This document shows positions 9,201 through 18,521 of a stretch of 64,000 nt of DNA, in pieces. The stretch spans positions 10,470-74,469 of the forward strand of contig CAZULM010000028.1 in assembly GCA_964621185.1 (NCBI GenBank), read 5' to 3'. Below the pieces are notes generated by a model, which saw only the letters and a program-made list of their open reading frames with translations, had not been told where the DNA came from and did no database searches. The position numbers were made by a program, and so were the translations under genes. Numbering within the stretch: the stretch's first letter is position 1; the number at the start of each line of letters is the position of its first letter. Origin of the DNA: M3007 sp964621185 (GTDB taxonomy: Bacteria > Bacteroidota > Bacteroidia > Chitinophagales > Saprospiraceae).

Positions 9201-12200
9201 CCACTTTCTGCTCCATGAGCGTGTTGCCGTTGTGCCGGTGGAAATGCGTGCCGACATATCGTTTGCTTTCGGTGACGGAGGTTTTGCGCCCCTCGGGATC
9301 AACCGTTTCCGGCTTGGCGCCTTTGTCCCTATAAACTAAGTTGGTGGTCAGCGTAGCGCCTCCCCCCAGAGGGCCGAGTTTCTCGTGGATACGCTTGGTG
9401 CGGTAGAGCCGGTCAATTTCAAAACCGGTTTCGCTTTCGACGCTTGTGAGCGGGCTGAGCAGACTTCCCACCGTTACCTTCCCGGTTTTAGTCGTGCGCA
9501 GCATATCGTTGCAGTCGTAGGTATATTCGCTCGCGATGGTGTCTTCCGACCATAAAGTACGCATGCGGTTGTTGCGCAGGTCGAACAGAGATTGGGTGGT
9601 TTGGTTAGAGACCGGATTTGCGCCGATAGCGGTATGGACGGTCAGGTTGCCGTTGCAATCGTAGCCATACGTCGTTCGGTGGTACATTTTGCCGCTCAGG
9701 CAGGGGTTGGAACCGTCTTTCAGGGCCTCACGGAGCCGGTTTTTGCTGTCATAATACATGCAGTCTATAACGCCCCGGAAATCCTGGACGCTGACGAGGT
9801 TGTTTTCGCGGTCGAACCAGTATTTCATTTCATCGCCGCGGGCATTTTTCAGCGCGGTTTTGCGGCCCAGGCGGTCGTAGGTATTGGTTTCGATCGGCTT
9901 GCCCGGGCCATGCTGGTTGTCCCAGGATTTTTTCAGGTTGGAGTCCGCATCGTATTCTATGGAAAGGATATGTTGCCCGGCGCTTGTGGCCGGCTGTTTG
10001 ATCTGCACGGTTCGGTAGATTCCGTCCAGTATGCTCGTAGCGGAACCGCCGGTGGGTTTTTGGTAGCTGGTGTCGTAGCCCATGATGTGGTAGCCGATTT
10101 CTCCAAACTGGGCGGCGTCGGGGCGGCGGATTTGTTTCGGCAGGCCAGTGGGCGGATCGAAATTGAGCACCTGGGTCAGGTTGTCCCGCTCGCCCGTGTG
10201 CGTTTCCACCATGCTCATGCCGTTGTAGGTCAAGGATTCCGTCAGATTTTGGATGGTCATATTGTCGGCGAGGGTATCGGTGGGATACAGTATTTCCCTG
10301 ATCCTGCCGAGCGTGTCGCGGAGATAGGTCGTTACGGAACCGCGGCAATCAGTGACGGTATTGATGAGGTTGAATCCATCGGCGGTGTAGGTGAATTTCG
10401 CCGCTTCGAAGTGCGTTTGAGGGCCCAATGGCATACCGTCGGGGCGCATGACGGTTTTCAGGTTGTTGCCGATGTACGGCGGGGTGGACTCTGAAGGCAG
10501 AAAATATTGGTACTTGGTCACGGCCCCATTCGGGTCGGTAAATTCGATGAGGTTTCGAAAATCGCCGTATTTCCATTTGGCGACGCAGTCCTCGGGATCG
10601 ATACGGGATTGCAGCAGGTTGCGCCGGCGTTCGTACACGATTTTGGTGTCGATGTCTCGCCGGTTGCGCAGCAGGACGGCCTGGTTGTGGGCGGGTAAAC
10701 TGTCTAAGTAACTGATGACGAATTTGGCCCGGTAGTTCAGCCATTCCACCAGCATGTTGCCGTCTTCTTCCAGGTAATCCGCGGGCGGTTGCTGCGCAAG
10801 GCGGCAACGCCCGTCTTTAAGGTAATAGAGATCGTAGCTGTAGTTTTCGAGGTTGCCGCGCGGGGTAATGATCTTGGCGAGCAGATTTTCGCGGTTATTC
10901 ACATCGGGGATGTTGTCGATGGAAACGGGGTTGTTGTTGCCGTGGTATTTGAATCCAACGGCGACCGGTTGACCGGGCGGTGCGCCTTTGAAATCCACTT
11001 TTTCCAATCGGTTTTGGGTGTCGTAGCTCAGTTCGTATGCCTTTCCGGCGGGGTCGGTTATGGTTTTCAGTTGTTGGCTCATGTTGTAAGCCAAACCAGT
11101 TTCCCGGTTCATGGAGTCTGTTATTTTGGTCAATTGGCCGTTTTGGTGTGTAAAGGTGAGGGTGTTGCCGTCCGGAGATTGGATTTGAATTAATTTGCCG
11201 GTTTGGTCAAAGAAGTATTGCGTGCTGTCTTCAACAATAAGCGTGTACGTTGTGGCAAGGGTGTTGTTCTCGCGGCGGATTCGGCCGAAGTGCCCGAACT
11301 CTTTTTCGGCGATGTGGTAGTCCAGGCTATCGATATAGCGGAAAACGACACTGCTGCCGTCGCCCTGGAAGAGGGTGATTATGTCTTTTATATGCCCAAA
11401 TACGCTGTAGGCCGTTTGAATGGCCGTCCAGGAATCGACAAGATAGATATGGTAATTGTGCGTCCATCCCGGGGAAATGGTACCGGGTCGAAGATCGCCG
11501 GAATTGTAAATCAAGGTAGAACTGGCTGCGAATCCGGCTCCTCGCGTGACAAATAAAGGAATGGTTGCTGACAAACTGCCATTAATCCCAATGACGCCGG
11601 CATTTGGCGCAACCGCCCTGGAGGAAGGTGAGTTGTTTAAGCCTACATTAAAATCAATTGTCTGAGAATACAATATGCTATACGCTTCTTCCTGAAAGCA
11701 AAGCAATTCTATGCCGTCGTGTTCCTTGATCGCCATTTCGAGCGGACGCAGCCAGAACAAATCATCGGCCTGGATGATTTGCGCTTTGGGCTGCCGACCG
11801 ACCCAAGGGTCATTAGCCGGAATGCCCGGGTGATTGATACGGGCGGCAAAACCGATATGGTCGTTGGGCTGGATGTTAACGAAATCGATGGTTGACCAAG
11901 CAACTATGGGTTGATCCTGAAAATCAATGACAATGCGTGGGTGGGTGCCCGGCACGGTGGAAACCGATTCATGTGTAGCGCCCAAGTTTTTTACGCTTTT
12001 GATCCTGCCGGTCGGAAGATCAGGGTCGGAGCCATATACTATCCATACATTATCTTCGCTATCAATGGCGATGTCGGCCCATTTATCGTTGGCGCCGATG
12101 CCGATATCCTCTTGAATGCTCCAATTTCCCGCAGGTTGCCGCCCCGCATAATTTATTTGATTTTCTTTAGGGCCGGTATTGTTTTTTTTAGTCCAGACAA

Positions 12201-13071
12201 TATTGGGCAAGTTGCCTGATTTGAGCGCAAAACGGTGGTCTATAATTTCCCAATCCTGATCCGGCTGGAGGAGAATATTGTTCTCGGTAATTGACAACAG
12301 GCTGTCTATTTGAATGTATTTCAGCCCCTTCTGATTTGATGAATTTGAATTACAGTCGTACAGCGCTTCAAAATATTCGGCAATGAGGTGTACCAATCCA
12401 TCAGTACCTATTGCAATTTGCGGATTAAAATACCGCTCGATTTTGGTAATGGTAGGGGATGTCGGGCAGCCAGTCATATATTCGGCAAAAGTTAATTGAA
12501 CAGGGTTGCCCAGCCAGCCGTTTTCTGTTTTTCGTTGATAAAAAAGATTCTCCCTTAATGCGCCGAAGGGATAATAATTGCTCGATTCGGTGAAAGGCAC
12601 GGCCCAAACAACATGAATGGTGCCATCCGAGCCCACGGCAATGCTCAATCCGGGTATAGTTTCCGGATCTCCAAAATTGATTATGTAATTAAATAAACTG
12701 TCCCTTTCTTCGAGCACTTGCGGCTCTGAAAATCCATTATTGCGGCGCGTTTTGTAATTATTGTCGTAAAAAACAATTCTTTCTTTCCCGTTGGAAACCG
12801 TACGCCCGACTATGTAGGTGGTATTATTTTTACCAACAGCCAAATCGGCCGTTATTATCTTTGATCGAATGCCGCCATCTTTTAGTTCCGCATCCACCAT
12901 CACATACGGATGCCACCGTGGGAACATATCCAGCGAGTCATCGGTTACGATACGGTTGGTAGCCGCGGGCGGCGGGGGCGAAGATACCGGGGCAGGGGTC
13001 ATGGGCAGTATGCCCTGGCCGAACGACAAGATTGGGCCAAAAAAGAAAAAAAGGGGGAGAACTGTTTTCAT
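6202..13071 (-). CDS. Rhs/YD-repeat polymorphic-toxin-like protein
   Basis: The 2289-residue protein has a signal peptide (ILSFGQ). A roughly 450-residue N-terminal region contains propeller-like strands (SDGTIHVVWA, IDSEDNVWIVYG). From about residue 490 to 1985 there are many YD repeats (YDxxGxL/NRLxxxxD), ending with the Rhs-associated core motif RARHYDPATGRFLGVDP. Rhs cores form a hollow cage that encloses a variable C-terminal domain. Here the last 300 residues are unrelated to the core. They begin after VDAWGMQDYPP, include a hydrophobic segment (HAFVAGLTFVIPGGKG), and are encoded by visibly AT-richer DNA (about 6200-7090). No toxin fold is recognised. The 164 bases downstream (6038-6201) contain no plausible immunity gene. 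The function of the tip is open; the Rhs assignment is firm. Confidence 0.9.
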   Translation of the reverse strand: MKTVLPLFFFFGPILSFGQGILPMTPAPVSSPPPPAATNRIVTDDSLDMFPRWHPYVMVDAELKDGGIRSKIITADLAVGKNNTTYIVGRTVSNGKERIVFYDNNYKTRRNNGFSEPQVLEERDSLFNYIINFGDPETIPGLSIAVGSDGTIHVVWAVPFTESSNYYPFGALRENLFYQRKTENGWLGNPVQLTFAEYMTGCPTSPTITKIERYFNPQIAIGTDGLVHLIAEYFEALYDCNSNSSNQKGLKYIQIDSLLSITENNILLQPDQDWEIIDHRFALKSGNLPNIVWTKKNNTGPKENQINYAGRQPAGNWSIQEDIGIGANDKWADIAIDSEDNVWIVYGSDPDLPTGRIKSVKNLGATHESVSTVPGTHPRIVIDFQDQPIVAWSTIDFVNIQPNDHIGFAARINHPGIPANDPWVGRQPKAQIIQADDLFWLRPLEMAIKEHDGIELLCFQEEAYSILYSQTIDFNVGLNNSPSSRAVAPNAGVIGINGSLSATIPLFVTRGAGFAASSTLIYNSGDLRPGTISPGWTHNYHIYLVDSWTAIQTAYSVFGHIKDIITLFQGDGSSVVFRYIDSLDYHIAEKEFGHFGRIRRENNTLATTYTLIVEDSTQYFFDQTGKLIQIQSPDGNTLTFTHQNGQLTKITDSMNRETGLAYNMSQQLKTITDPAGKAYELSYDTQNRLEKVDFKGAPPGQPVAVGFKYHGNNNPVSIDNIPDVNNRENLLAKIITPRGNLENYSYDLYYLKDGRCRLAQQPPADYLEEDGNMLVEWLNYRAKFVISYLDSLPAHNQAVLLRNRRDIDTKIVYERRRNLLQSRIDPEDCVAKWKYGDFRNLIEFTDPNGAVTKYQYFLPSESTPPYIGNNLKTVMRPDGMPLGPQTHFEAAKFTYTADGFNLINTVTDCRGSVTTYLRDTLGRIREILYPTDTLADNMTIQNLTESLTYNGMSMVETHTGERDNLTQVLNFDPPTGLPKQIRRPDAAQFGEIGYHIMGYDTSYQKPTGGSATSILDGIYRTVQIKQPATSAGQHILSIEYDADSNLKKSWDNQHGPGKPIETNTYDRLGRKTALKNARGDEMKYWFDRENNLVSVQDFRGVIDCMYYDSKNRLREALKDGSNPCLSGKMYHRTTYGYDCNGNLTVHTAIGANPVSNQTTQSLFDLRNNRMRTLWSEDTIASEYTYDCNDMLRTTKTGKVTVGSLLSPLTSVESETGFEIDRLYRTKRIHEKLGPLGGGATLTTNLVYRDKGAKPETVDPEGRKTSVTESKRYVGTHFHRHNGNTLMEQKVDDDDRTTLVKIPAAQGQGMDTLIKYFYNARNQVDSLKDAHGNTQKFEYNLRGLPVRIIDEAGFVTVNQYDELNRPTKSIVAQGTPDQRIDSMSYDANGNVTEIVAWNPATKAYNAKYVKVYDNANRLVKLIFPAIPGAVGDQLSMEWRYDTLGNLSYFRDRNGKITRYRYDRINRMTVETHENPNNLAHNRRLEYGYDTRGNLRSLIEREGVEATAPIVYREIYRYDGKSRLIAQKSYVAALSLTEPWQDDIFQYDGASNLVGFIDAEGNTLEFSPNEDNWITGIGGSDGANKFTAYDGAGRRRDEYLGTTSPNDPQGALAKIHYDYDAESRLTAIIATVGTDTVSHISFEYDKRDNRILIRYHHIDTEVNFGYDGREQLTSENWIMVAPEDCGNLQDILPQVATAGVAAFLPGTPANGLPPNVKFYTAAYKYDPPGNRLEQIINGRLTTYTYNAQNQLTAVTPDEGDPATYQYDDNGNQIRCTRGNVVESFLPDWKNRITRYRKTQNGAVQVDFEYHYTPFTNRLAQKNLIADSTAWFKYFGADVYADFVQAGTTAPVPTVRYFNGLSIDAKWGRINLNPDGSPAAGPDAKHFYLPDALGGVHQVLNGAGQVVNLQLTNAWGVPMPLDFIALAYGIQDRYRGLAQREIDAESGLQFTRARHYDPATGRFLGVDPVLGNVVSDHYAYASGNPVGRVDAWGMQDYPPRIKDLWESHDGHYGQMFKEAFKSRIKFLQPGTLKGEFAAEDRHELLCNTIETMGHAFVAGLTFVIPGGKGTLKIGKNIFRIFGHSTVSLVFGGLEEGTKEFFRQLLVTPIKLALDKINIGVDNTIEKPIKKFVQKMIKEGGEQAIDNLSREIANVLIDEDNNEKLDEMGFKSDMLEHLVATLGENYIMPIKYGSVSSIIVLEDVRDNVNIYRKYIFWKEDRTLPTGEKQPTSVPYRGENSIDLFHDQYGIASVWFRAGITKNIKERPFCFMGMGELYYELDFDALFRFQPIPK

Positions 13072-13473
13072 ACCAGCTTGCCAAATAAATGACTCGTGAA
13101 GAATTTTGACCTAAGCGGGTTAATTGTTTATAAATATAAAATTACAAAATATGTACTTAGCCTGCCCACGCAATTTACATCAGCGAAGAGGAAAAACGCC
13201 ACAATATACGAATGTTTTTGTCGCCAATGCACAATTATTCAAAATAAAATATATTTGCTGTATTAAAAAATCAAAATTATAACACGAAAAAAGATGCCAA
13301 CACAGACGATTGTTTATTGTTATCCTGGAAAAGCCATTTTCAGCATTGCAAGTTGGCAAAAGTCACAGCACAAAAAACCGCCATATATTTCGCCCTCCTA
13401 AGCTCCTATTCTACCAACCTGTATCGCTTCAAACGGCCGAGGGAAGGATACCAAAACAAATTGAAATTTAATT
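13072..13473. other. AT-rich intergenic region upstream of the Rhs gene
   Basis: This is 402 bases of markedly AT-rich sequence between the Rhs gene start and the helicase-nuclease stop. It should hold the Rhs promoter, but no clean TAnnTTTG element was found on the minus strand. The open frame that crosses its right half overlaps the end of the helicase gene and has no coding character. No hairpin with a T-run was noticed. Confidence 0.5.
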
Positions 13474-16400
13474 TCAATCATCCAACCCCTCCTCCTCCCC
13501 TCTCCACCCCGCACCCACCAAACTCCGCTCCCGCTGCATCCCGCACCATACACAATCCGCCTCCCCGCAGCCGGTACTGAATTCCCGCTGCTGGATTTTG
13601 GCATAAGTGTCCCGAATAAGCCCACCGACGAAAGCGATCTCCGCACTGGAGAACTTGATCTCGACAATGGGAAAAGCCCCGCGCTTATCGGGCTCTAACC
13701 AGGAAATGGCTAATTTTTCCACGGATTCGGGGTAAATACGGGCATTCTCCAACAAAATCTGGTAGAACGCCAACTGCCGCCAGTAGTCGCCGCCGTGGGG
13801 CTGCTGTGGGCTGGGGGCTGCTGTTTTTTTGGCATCCGGCGCGCCGGTTTTGTAGTCCACGATGCGCAGGCCGCGGTCGAGCCACTCTATTTTGTCGAGC
13901 ACGCCCGTGAGCGGCACGCCCTCGTATTCCACCCTGTCGATGCGGCGCTCCACGATGGCGCGTTTGCGCCAGAACGGGACTTGCTCTACGTGCACACGCC
14001 GGAGGTTCTCCTTGCCCAAGGCCAAGCGTTGCACAAAGCCGTGCGCAGAAAAATAGTGGCGCAGGTGCTCCATCTCTCCTGAAAACATTTTGGCCAAGGC
14101 ATCCGAGCCGGGCCATTGGTATTGCTTGTCGGATTTCATTTTGAGGAAAAAGCGCTGCAAGGCGCCGTGCATGGCAATGCCGTAGGCCGCAGCCTCGCTC
14201 ATGCTGCCCGGCACCTTGAGGATGTCTTCATACCAAAACGCCAGCGGGCAGCGCAGGTAGCGGTTCAGGGCCGTTACGCTCATGGAAAACTGGGCGAGCA
14301 GGGCATCCACGACGGCAGCTTCGGGCAGGGAGATGACGGGTTTGGGCGCTTCCAGCAGCAGGGCGGTCTGGGCTTCTGCCAGCAGGCTTTGCGGCACGAC
14401 CACTGCCGTTTTGTGCAATTCCGTTTCATCCACGAACTGGCTCTGGATCAAGGCTTTGGCGTCGTTTCCCTGCTGTGCGAATGAGATGTAAAGCCCCCGT
14501 TTCGCCCGAGTTGCAGCCACGTAAAAAAGCCGACGCCGGGCTTCCAGCGCGTCTTCCTCGCCAGAAAGCGTGAGCGTGGGCGGCAGGGCAAACTGACCGC
14601 GGCGGTCGCCGCTGCTGCGCTCCCAGGCCTCGTCCACGCAATCGAACAGGAATACGTGCGCGAACTCCAACCCTTTGGCGGCATGTGCGGTGAGCAGTTG
14701 AACGCCCGGCTCTATTTCCACCATTTGCCGAAGCGGCAAGGCCAGCCGGTTGACGTCCATGCTGTCGAGCAGTTGCAGGAAATAGCCCAGGTCGGAATGG
14801 CCCTGGCTCCGGGCCAAAAGGCGGCTTCTTTCCGGGTTTGGCACGGCATCCAGCATGGTGTGCAGCACCTGCAAGTACCAAATCTTGTCGGCCTGCTGCA
14901 AAGCCCAGTCGAGCAGGCCGGCTTGGGTGTACAGCCGCTCGATAAGCTGAGGCAGGCCCAGGTTGGCGGCATCGGAAACCCACTGGTTCAGCTGCTGCCC
15001 GAGCCTGGCTAATTTGTCGGGTTCGGAAAGCTGGAGGTTTTGCAACAGCCGGGCATCGCCGAGCGCTTGCCGCCATTGGAAGCTGCCTTTGGGCATGGGC
15101 GCTTCTCCCCCATCGGCATACAGGGAACTGCGCTCTGTCTCCGCTGTGTTATCGCCCCTGGAAGCCGCCGCGCTGGCGATCAGCGCCAAATCCAAGGGGT
15201 CCAGGTCAAAAAATGCGGCATGGAGCAGGCGGAACAGGCGCGGCTCCCCGGAAAACGGCTGATTGAGCTCTTCGTGCAGGTATTGCAGCAGTTGCCGGAA
15301 ATGCTGAACCACCGGCACGTCCAGCACGTTCAAGGGGCGCTTTGTTTGGAAAGGGATGCCTTTTTTGCCCAGCAGCGCCTGCAACTGCTCGGCTTGCCTG
15401 TGCCGGCTGTACAGCACGGCTATTTCCGAAGCCGCGACGCCCGATTGCAGCAGCGCTTCTATGCGATGGACAACATCCGCAAGCTCGTGCAGGCGGGTGT
15501 CGTATTGGTGAACCAAAGGTTGTGAAAACTCCTCGGTTTTGGCTCGCAGGGATTTGGTTAAACCGCCTTCCAGCTTGTCCACCGCGCGGAGCTGGTTGTG
15601 CTGCACCACCTTCCCCGCCGCGTCCAGGATGGCCTGGGTGGAGCGGTAATTCTCCTCCAATACAATGATTTCCAGTCCATTGCGGTATTGGTATGCAAAA
15701 CGGAGCAAGTTCTCTAACCGCGCGCCCTGGAACTCGTAAATACTCTGGTCGTCATCGCCGACGATAAAAATATTGGGCGTTTCCCAGAAATCGAGCAACT
15801 GGTTGAGCAATTGGAACTGGGCGCCGTTGGTGTCCTGGAACTCATCGACTAAGATGTATTGGTAACGCTCCTGGTAGTTGCGCAACAGGGCTTCATTTTC
15901 TTTGAATGCCTTGTTGACCCACAGCAGCATGTCCTCGTATTCGTAGCGGCCACTGCGTTCGAGCGCCGTTTGATATTTGGGAAACAAGTCGGCAGTGGCT
16001 TTCAGGCGCTCCATTTTCTCTGTCAAATCATCGATCAAAGCTTGCTTGGGATCGCCTTTTTTGGCTGTTTTTGTGTTTTTTTGGTAAATAAAATCAGGGT
16101 TCGTGGGCAGTTCCCTCAGGTATTCGTCGGTTTTTTTCCGCACAAATCCGGGCGTCCAGCCCTCTTTTTTCATGTTGGAAAACAGCCCGCGCACCTGTGC
16201 TTCGTATTGATAGACATCCTTCCGGCCTGCCCGCAAAGAATGGGAAACGGGCAGTTTCTCCAACAATTCCCGCACGATCTCGATGCGCTCCAGGTCGCTC
16301 AGCGGTTCCAGTCCGCCCGATGCGAACACCTCCAGGTTTTCCTGTATAACGCGGTTGCAGAAGCCGTGAAAGGTAAAAATCGGCACCCGGTGGGCTTCCG

Positions 16401-16662
16401 GGCCGATGCGCTCCAGCAGGCGCTTGCGCATGGCGTTGGCGCCCGCATCGGTAAAGGTGAGACACAACACGTTCTGCGCCCGCGCGTCGCTGTTCAACAG
16501 GATATTGCCGATCCGGGCAGCCAGGATATGAGTTTTCCCAGTTCCGGGCCCTGCAATGACTAATACCGGCCCTTCCGTTTTTTCCACGGCATCGCCCTGC
16601 GCTTCATTGAGCGTGGCGAGAAATTCGCGAAAAGCATCGTTGCGTTGCTGGAGGTCTGACAT
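13474..16662 (-). CDS. UvrD/RecB-like superfamily 1 helicase with C-terminal PD-(D/E)XK nuclease
   Basis: This is a DNA helicase-nuclease of 1062 residues, probably acting in recombination or repair. The N-terminal half holds SF1A helicase motifs: Walker A AGPGTGKT (near residue 40), motif II VDEFQDTNG (near 265), motif III VGDDDQSIYEFQGA, motif IV EENYRSTQ, and near 650 LLTAHAAKGLEFAHV, followed by YVAATRAK. The C-terminal part from about residue 800 carries the RecB-type nuclease signature LTGVLDKIEWLD ... VDYKTG (near 930), with a cysteine pair near the end (GCGEADCVWC) as in iron-sulphur AddB/PD-(D/E)XK proteins. I chose the ATG at 16662 over the TTG at 16683 because a near-perfect promoter ends at 16692. 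No partner AddB gene is adjacent. Confidence 0.88.
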   Translation of the reverse strand: MSDLQQRNDAFREFLATLNEAQGDAVEKTEGPVLVIAGPGTGKTHILAARIGNILLNSDARAQNVLCLTFTDAGANAMRKRLLERIGPEAHRVPIFTFHGFCNRVIQENLEVFASGGLEPLSDLERIEIVRELLEKLPVSHSLRAGRKDVYQYEAQVRGLFSNMKKEGWTPGFVRKKTDEYLRELPTNPDFIYQKNTKTAKKGDPKQALIDDLTEKMERLKATADLFPKYQTALERSGRYEYEDMLLWVNKAFKENEALLRNYQERYQYILVDEFQDTNGAQFQLLNQLLDFWETPNIFIVGDDDQSIYEFQGARLENLLRFAYQYRNGLEIIVLEENYRSTQAILDAAGKVVQHNQLRAVDKLEGGLTKSLRAKTEEFSQPLVHQYDTRLHELADVVHRIEALLQSGVAASEIAVLYSRHRQAEQLQALLGKKGIPFQTKRPLNVLDVPVVQHFRQLLQYLHEELNQPFSGEPRLFRLLHAAFFDLDPLDLALIASAAASRGDNTAETERSSLYADGGEAPMPKGSFQWRQALGDARLLQNLQLSEPDKLARLGQQLNQWVSDAANLGLPQLIERLYTQAGLLDWALQQADKIWYLQVLHTMLDAVPNPERSRLLARSQGHSDLGYFLQLLDSMDVNRLALPLRQMVEIEPGVQLLTAHAAKGLEFAHVFLFDCVDEAWERSSGDRRGQFALPPTLTLSGEEDALEARRRLFYVAATRAKRGLYISFAQQGNDAKALIQSQFVDETELHKTAVVVPQSLLAEAQTALLLEAPKPVISLPEAAVVDALLAQFSMSVTALNRYLRCPLAFWYEDILKVPGSMSEAAAYGIAMHGALQRFFLKMKSDKQYQWPGSDALAKMFSGEMEHLRHYFSAHGFVQRLALGKENLRRVHVEQVPFWRKRAIVERRIDRVEYEGVPLTGVLDKIEWLDRGLRIVDYKTGAPDAKKTAAPSPQQPHGGDYWRQLAFYQILLENARIYPESVEKLAISWLEPDKRGAFPIVEIKFSSAEIAFVGGLIRDTYAKIQQREFSTGCGEADCVWCGMQRERSLVGAGWRGEEEGLDD

Positions 16663-16691
16663 TTTGACGGTGGACGGGCTCAACTAAGGTG

Positions 16692-16723
16692 CAAATCTAA
16701 GCATCTGTGTTTCAGCCCTCAAA
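16692..16723 (-). promoter_or_regulatory. Bacteroidota-type promoter of the helicase-nuclease gene
   Basis: On the minus strand TTTG (16723-16720) is followed after exactly 20 bases by TAGATTTG (16699-16692). This matches the Bacteroidota -33/-7 consensus. Transcription would start near 16686, about 24 bases before the ATG at 16662. Confidence 0.65.
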
Positions 16724-16814
16724 GGAATTTGGCAATCATTCCAACCTATTCCCTATCCCGCTGCTTTTGTGCTGAAAAAATAATTTCCCTAATAATACCA
16801 ATGCTGTGCCACCG

Positions 16815-18305
16815 TCAACCGTCAACCGTCAACCGCGAAATCGCCTCCTGCATTTTCTTCCACGCTTCTTTTCGTTCTATCACCGAGGGCGCCGCGGCCC
16901 GTTCTTTGCAATCTGTCAAAGGGCAGCGCTCGCAGGTGATGTTCACGGTAGCTTGCGGGATGGCGGGGTCGTCCCAGAACCGGATGGCCTGTTTGGCATG
17001 GTCGTCGAGCAGGACGCCGAGGGTGACGCCGACGTTGCGGTTGACAGTCGGGAAGCCGGGCTTTGCGAGGGCGATGCAGAGGTATTCTTCGCCGGTGTTG
17101 ATGAAGGAAGCGCGTTGCACACCGGTGAGCATCAGGTTGCCGTCCTCGTCATTTTGTTGTTTCGCCTGCAGTTCCCGCAGCATGGTGGGCGAAAGCCAGC
17201 GGCGGCAATAGTGCTCATTAATGCCAGAAGCATGGGGCTGGTGCCGGCGGTTGAGGTGCAGTTCCTTGTCGATCTCAAATTTATCCTGTTCCAGGTCGTG
17301 GATAAAGCGCAGGAAGAACACTTTGTCGAGGTTAAAGTCTTTGGCCAGGACGTTGAAGCGTTGGAAAAGCACTTCGGGGCTGGCCTGGAATTTTTCCATC
17401 AGTTGGAGCAGCGTGCTGCCGTCCCATTTTTTCTTTCCAAAAAACGCGGCGAGGTCCTGGATAAAGGCATGGCGGTTGACGAGGATGGCGACGGCGAAAT
17501 AGGCGGCTTTGTAGTTGTTGAGCACTTCCTCAAAGGAATTGACCCGCAAGAAATTGGAGGCCAAGGGGCGGTCTTTGAGTTTAAGGGCCTGGAAGCCGAG
17601 CTCTTTGGCAAGTTGAAATGCGCGTTGGCGCTCGTTGAGCCGCCCGTTCAGCAAAATCTGCCTGCTTGCAGGTACAAACACAGAACGGATACTTTGCAGC
17701 TCCGGAAACGCGTCAAGCCCATCTTGGACCACCTTCGCCTGGTAATGCGCTTCCAATATTTTTGTGAGCAAGCCATAAGGAACGCCCCCGTTTTTGGGGA
17801 GGCCGTGTTGCTGCACAAAATCATCGGCGGCGGCTTCGATTTCCTCAAAATAGTTGCCCCGCAATTCCTGATAGGCCCGCAACGCGGCGAAATAAAAATT
17901 CTCTTCCCGCAAGGAATACACCCGTGCAATTTCCAAAAGGGCAGAAATAAACGCGTTCACCCGGTCGGGGTCGCGTGCGATGATCTCCACAATTTGCTGG
18001 ATTTCAATGCCAAAAAGATCGAGCGGCAACTCGTTGAGGAAATTGCTGCGCAGCAAGTCGCCAAGCGGCGCGAATTGCTTGGTCAATTCCGGCGACAACA
18101 GGAACTCTTCCGATTGGCCCAGGGCTTCAGCGAGCTTCTGCTGGACGGTGGGTTTCGGAAATTTTTTCCCCTTCTCTATTTCATTCAGGTAAGAAATTGA
18201 AATGCCCGTCTGGCGGCTCAGCTCTTCAAAGTTCCAACCCAGCTCCTGGCGGAACTGCCTGATTTTTAGTCCAAATAAAATACGTTGCAACTGTGGGGAT
18301 TCCAT
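16815..18305 (-). CDS. XRE-family regulator with IrrE-like and C-terminal Cys-rich domain (ScfR/MccR-like)
   Basis: The 496-residue protein starts with a helix-turn-helix of the Cro/CI type: LGWNFEELSRQTGISISYLNE, residues about 20-40. A long helical region follows, then an ImmA/IrrE-related segment and a C-terminal region with the cysteine motif ERCPLTDCKERAA. This architecture matches regulators of short-chain acyl-CoA metabolism (RamB, PrpC-operon MccR, ScfR). The zinc-peptidase motif HExxH expected in IrrE proteins appears as KELGF, so peptidase activity is unlikely. The frame remains open to 18488, but the extra 61 residues come from a 7-bp tandem repeat and are rejected; MESPQLQ at 18305 is the natural start. 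No propionate or methylcitrate genes are nearby, so the regulon is not shown. Confidence 0.75.
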   Translation of the reverse strand: MESPQLQRILFGLKIRQFRQELGWNFEELSRQTGISISYLNEIEKGKKFPKPTVQQKLAEALGQSEEFLLSPELTKQFAPLGDLLRSNFLNELPLDLFGIEIQQIVEIIARDPDRVNAFISALLEIARVYSLREENFYFAALRAYQELRGNYFEEIEAAADDFVQQHGLPKNGGVPYGLLTKILEAHYQAKVVQDGLDAFPELQSIRSVFVPASRQILLNGRLNERQRAFQLAKELGFQALKLKDRPLASNFLRVNSFEEVLNNYKAAYFAVAILVNRHAFIQDLAAFFGKKKWDGSTLLQLMEKFQASPEVLFQRFNVLAKDFNLDKVFFLRFIHDLEQDKFEIDKELHLNRRHQPHASGINEHYCRRWLSPTMLRELQAKQQNDEDGNLMLTGVQRASFINTGEEYLCIALAKPGFPTVNRNVGVTLGVLLDDHAKQAIRFWDDPAIPQATVNITCERCPLTDCKERAAAPSVIERKEAWKKMQEAISRLTVDG

Positions 18306-18339
18306 TGGGGGCGAAGGTAAGAAAAGGGGAGAAACAAAA

Positions 18340-18403
18340 GGCAAGTTGGCAAGTTGGCAAGGGGCAAGTGGGCAAGGGGCAAGGGGCAAGGGGCAAGTTG
18401 GCC
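18340..18403. repeat. Short tandem repeat, about 7-8 bp unit (GGCAAGT/GGGCAAG)
   Basis: About eight imperfect copies of a 7-8 base unit (GGCAAGTT, GGGCAAG) lie 35 bases upstream of the XRE regulator's start codon. A possible -7 box (TACCTTCG on the minus strand, 18319-18312) is directly next to it, so the repeat may overlap the -33 region. Confidence 0.75.
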
Positions 18404-18420
18404 TCGCTGTTTGTTCCGTG

Positions 18421-18521
18421 TTATAGTCAACGCAAAGTGGTTGTGAAAATCTCGATCGCATAATCATTTGAAAATCAGATGTTTTCAATCACTCAAATCA
18501 TACAAATCACTTTAATCACAG
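18421..18521 (+). repeat. 101-bp direct repeat, copy 1
   Basis: This stretch matches 20288-20388 base for base except for three substitutions, in the same orientation. It overlaps the last 29 bases of the broken ATPase gene. The right third is a run of 9-base units of the form AATCAnnnn. Confidence 0.9.

Noticed and set aside
8065..10494. Long plus-strand open frames (343 and 300 codons) over the Rhs gene
   Set aside because: Antisense to YD repeats; the repeated DNA keeps antisense frames open. No signal or domain.
18306..18488. N-terminal extension of the XRE regulator
   Set aside because: The extra 61 residues come from tandem repeat DNA (PLAPCPLAPCQLA) and the 101-bp repeat; the downstream ATG gives the family N-terminus.
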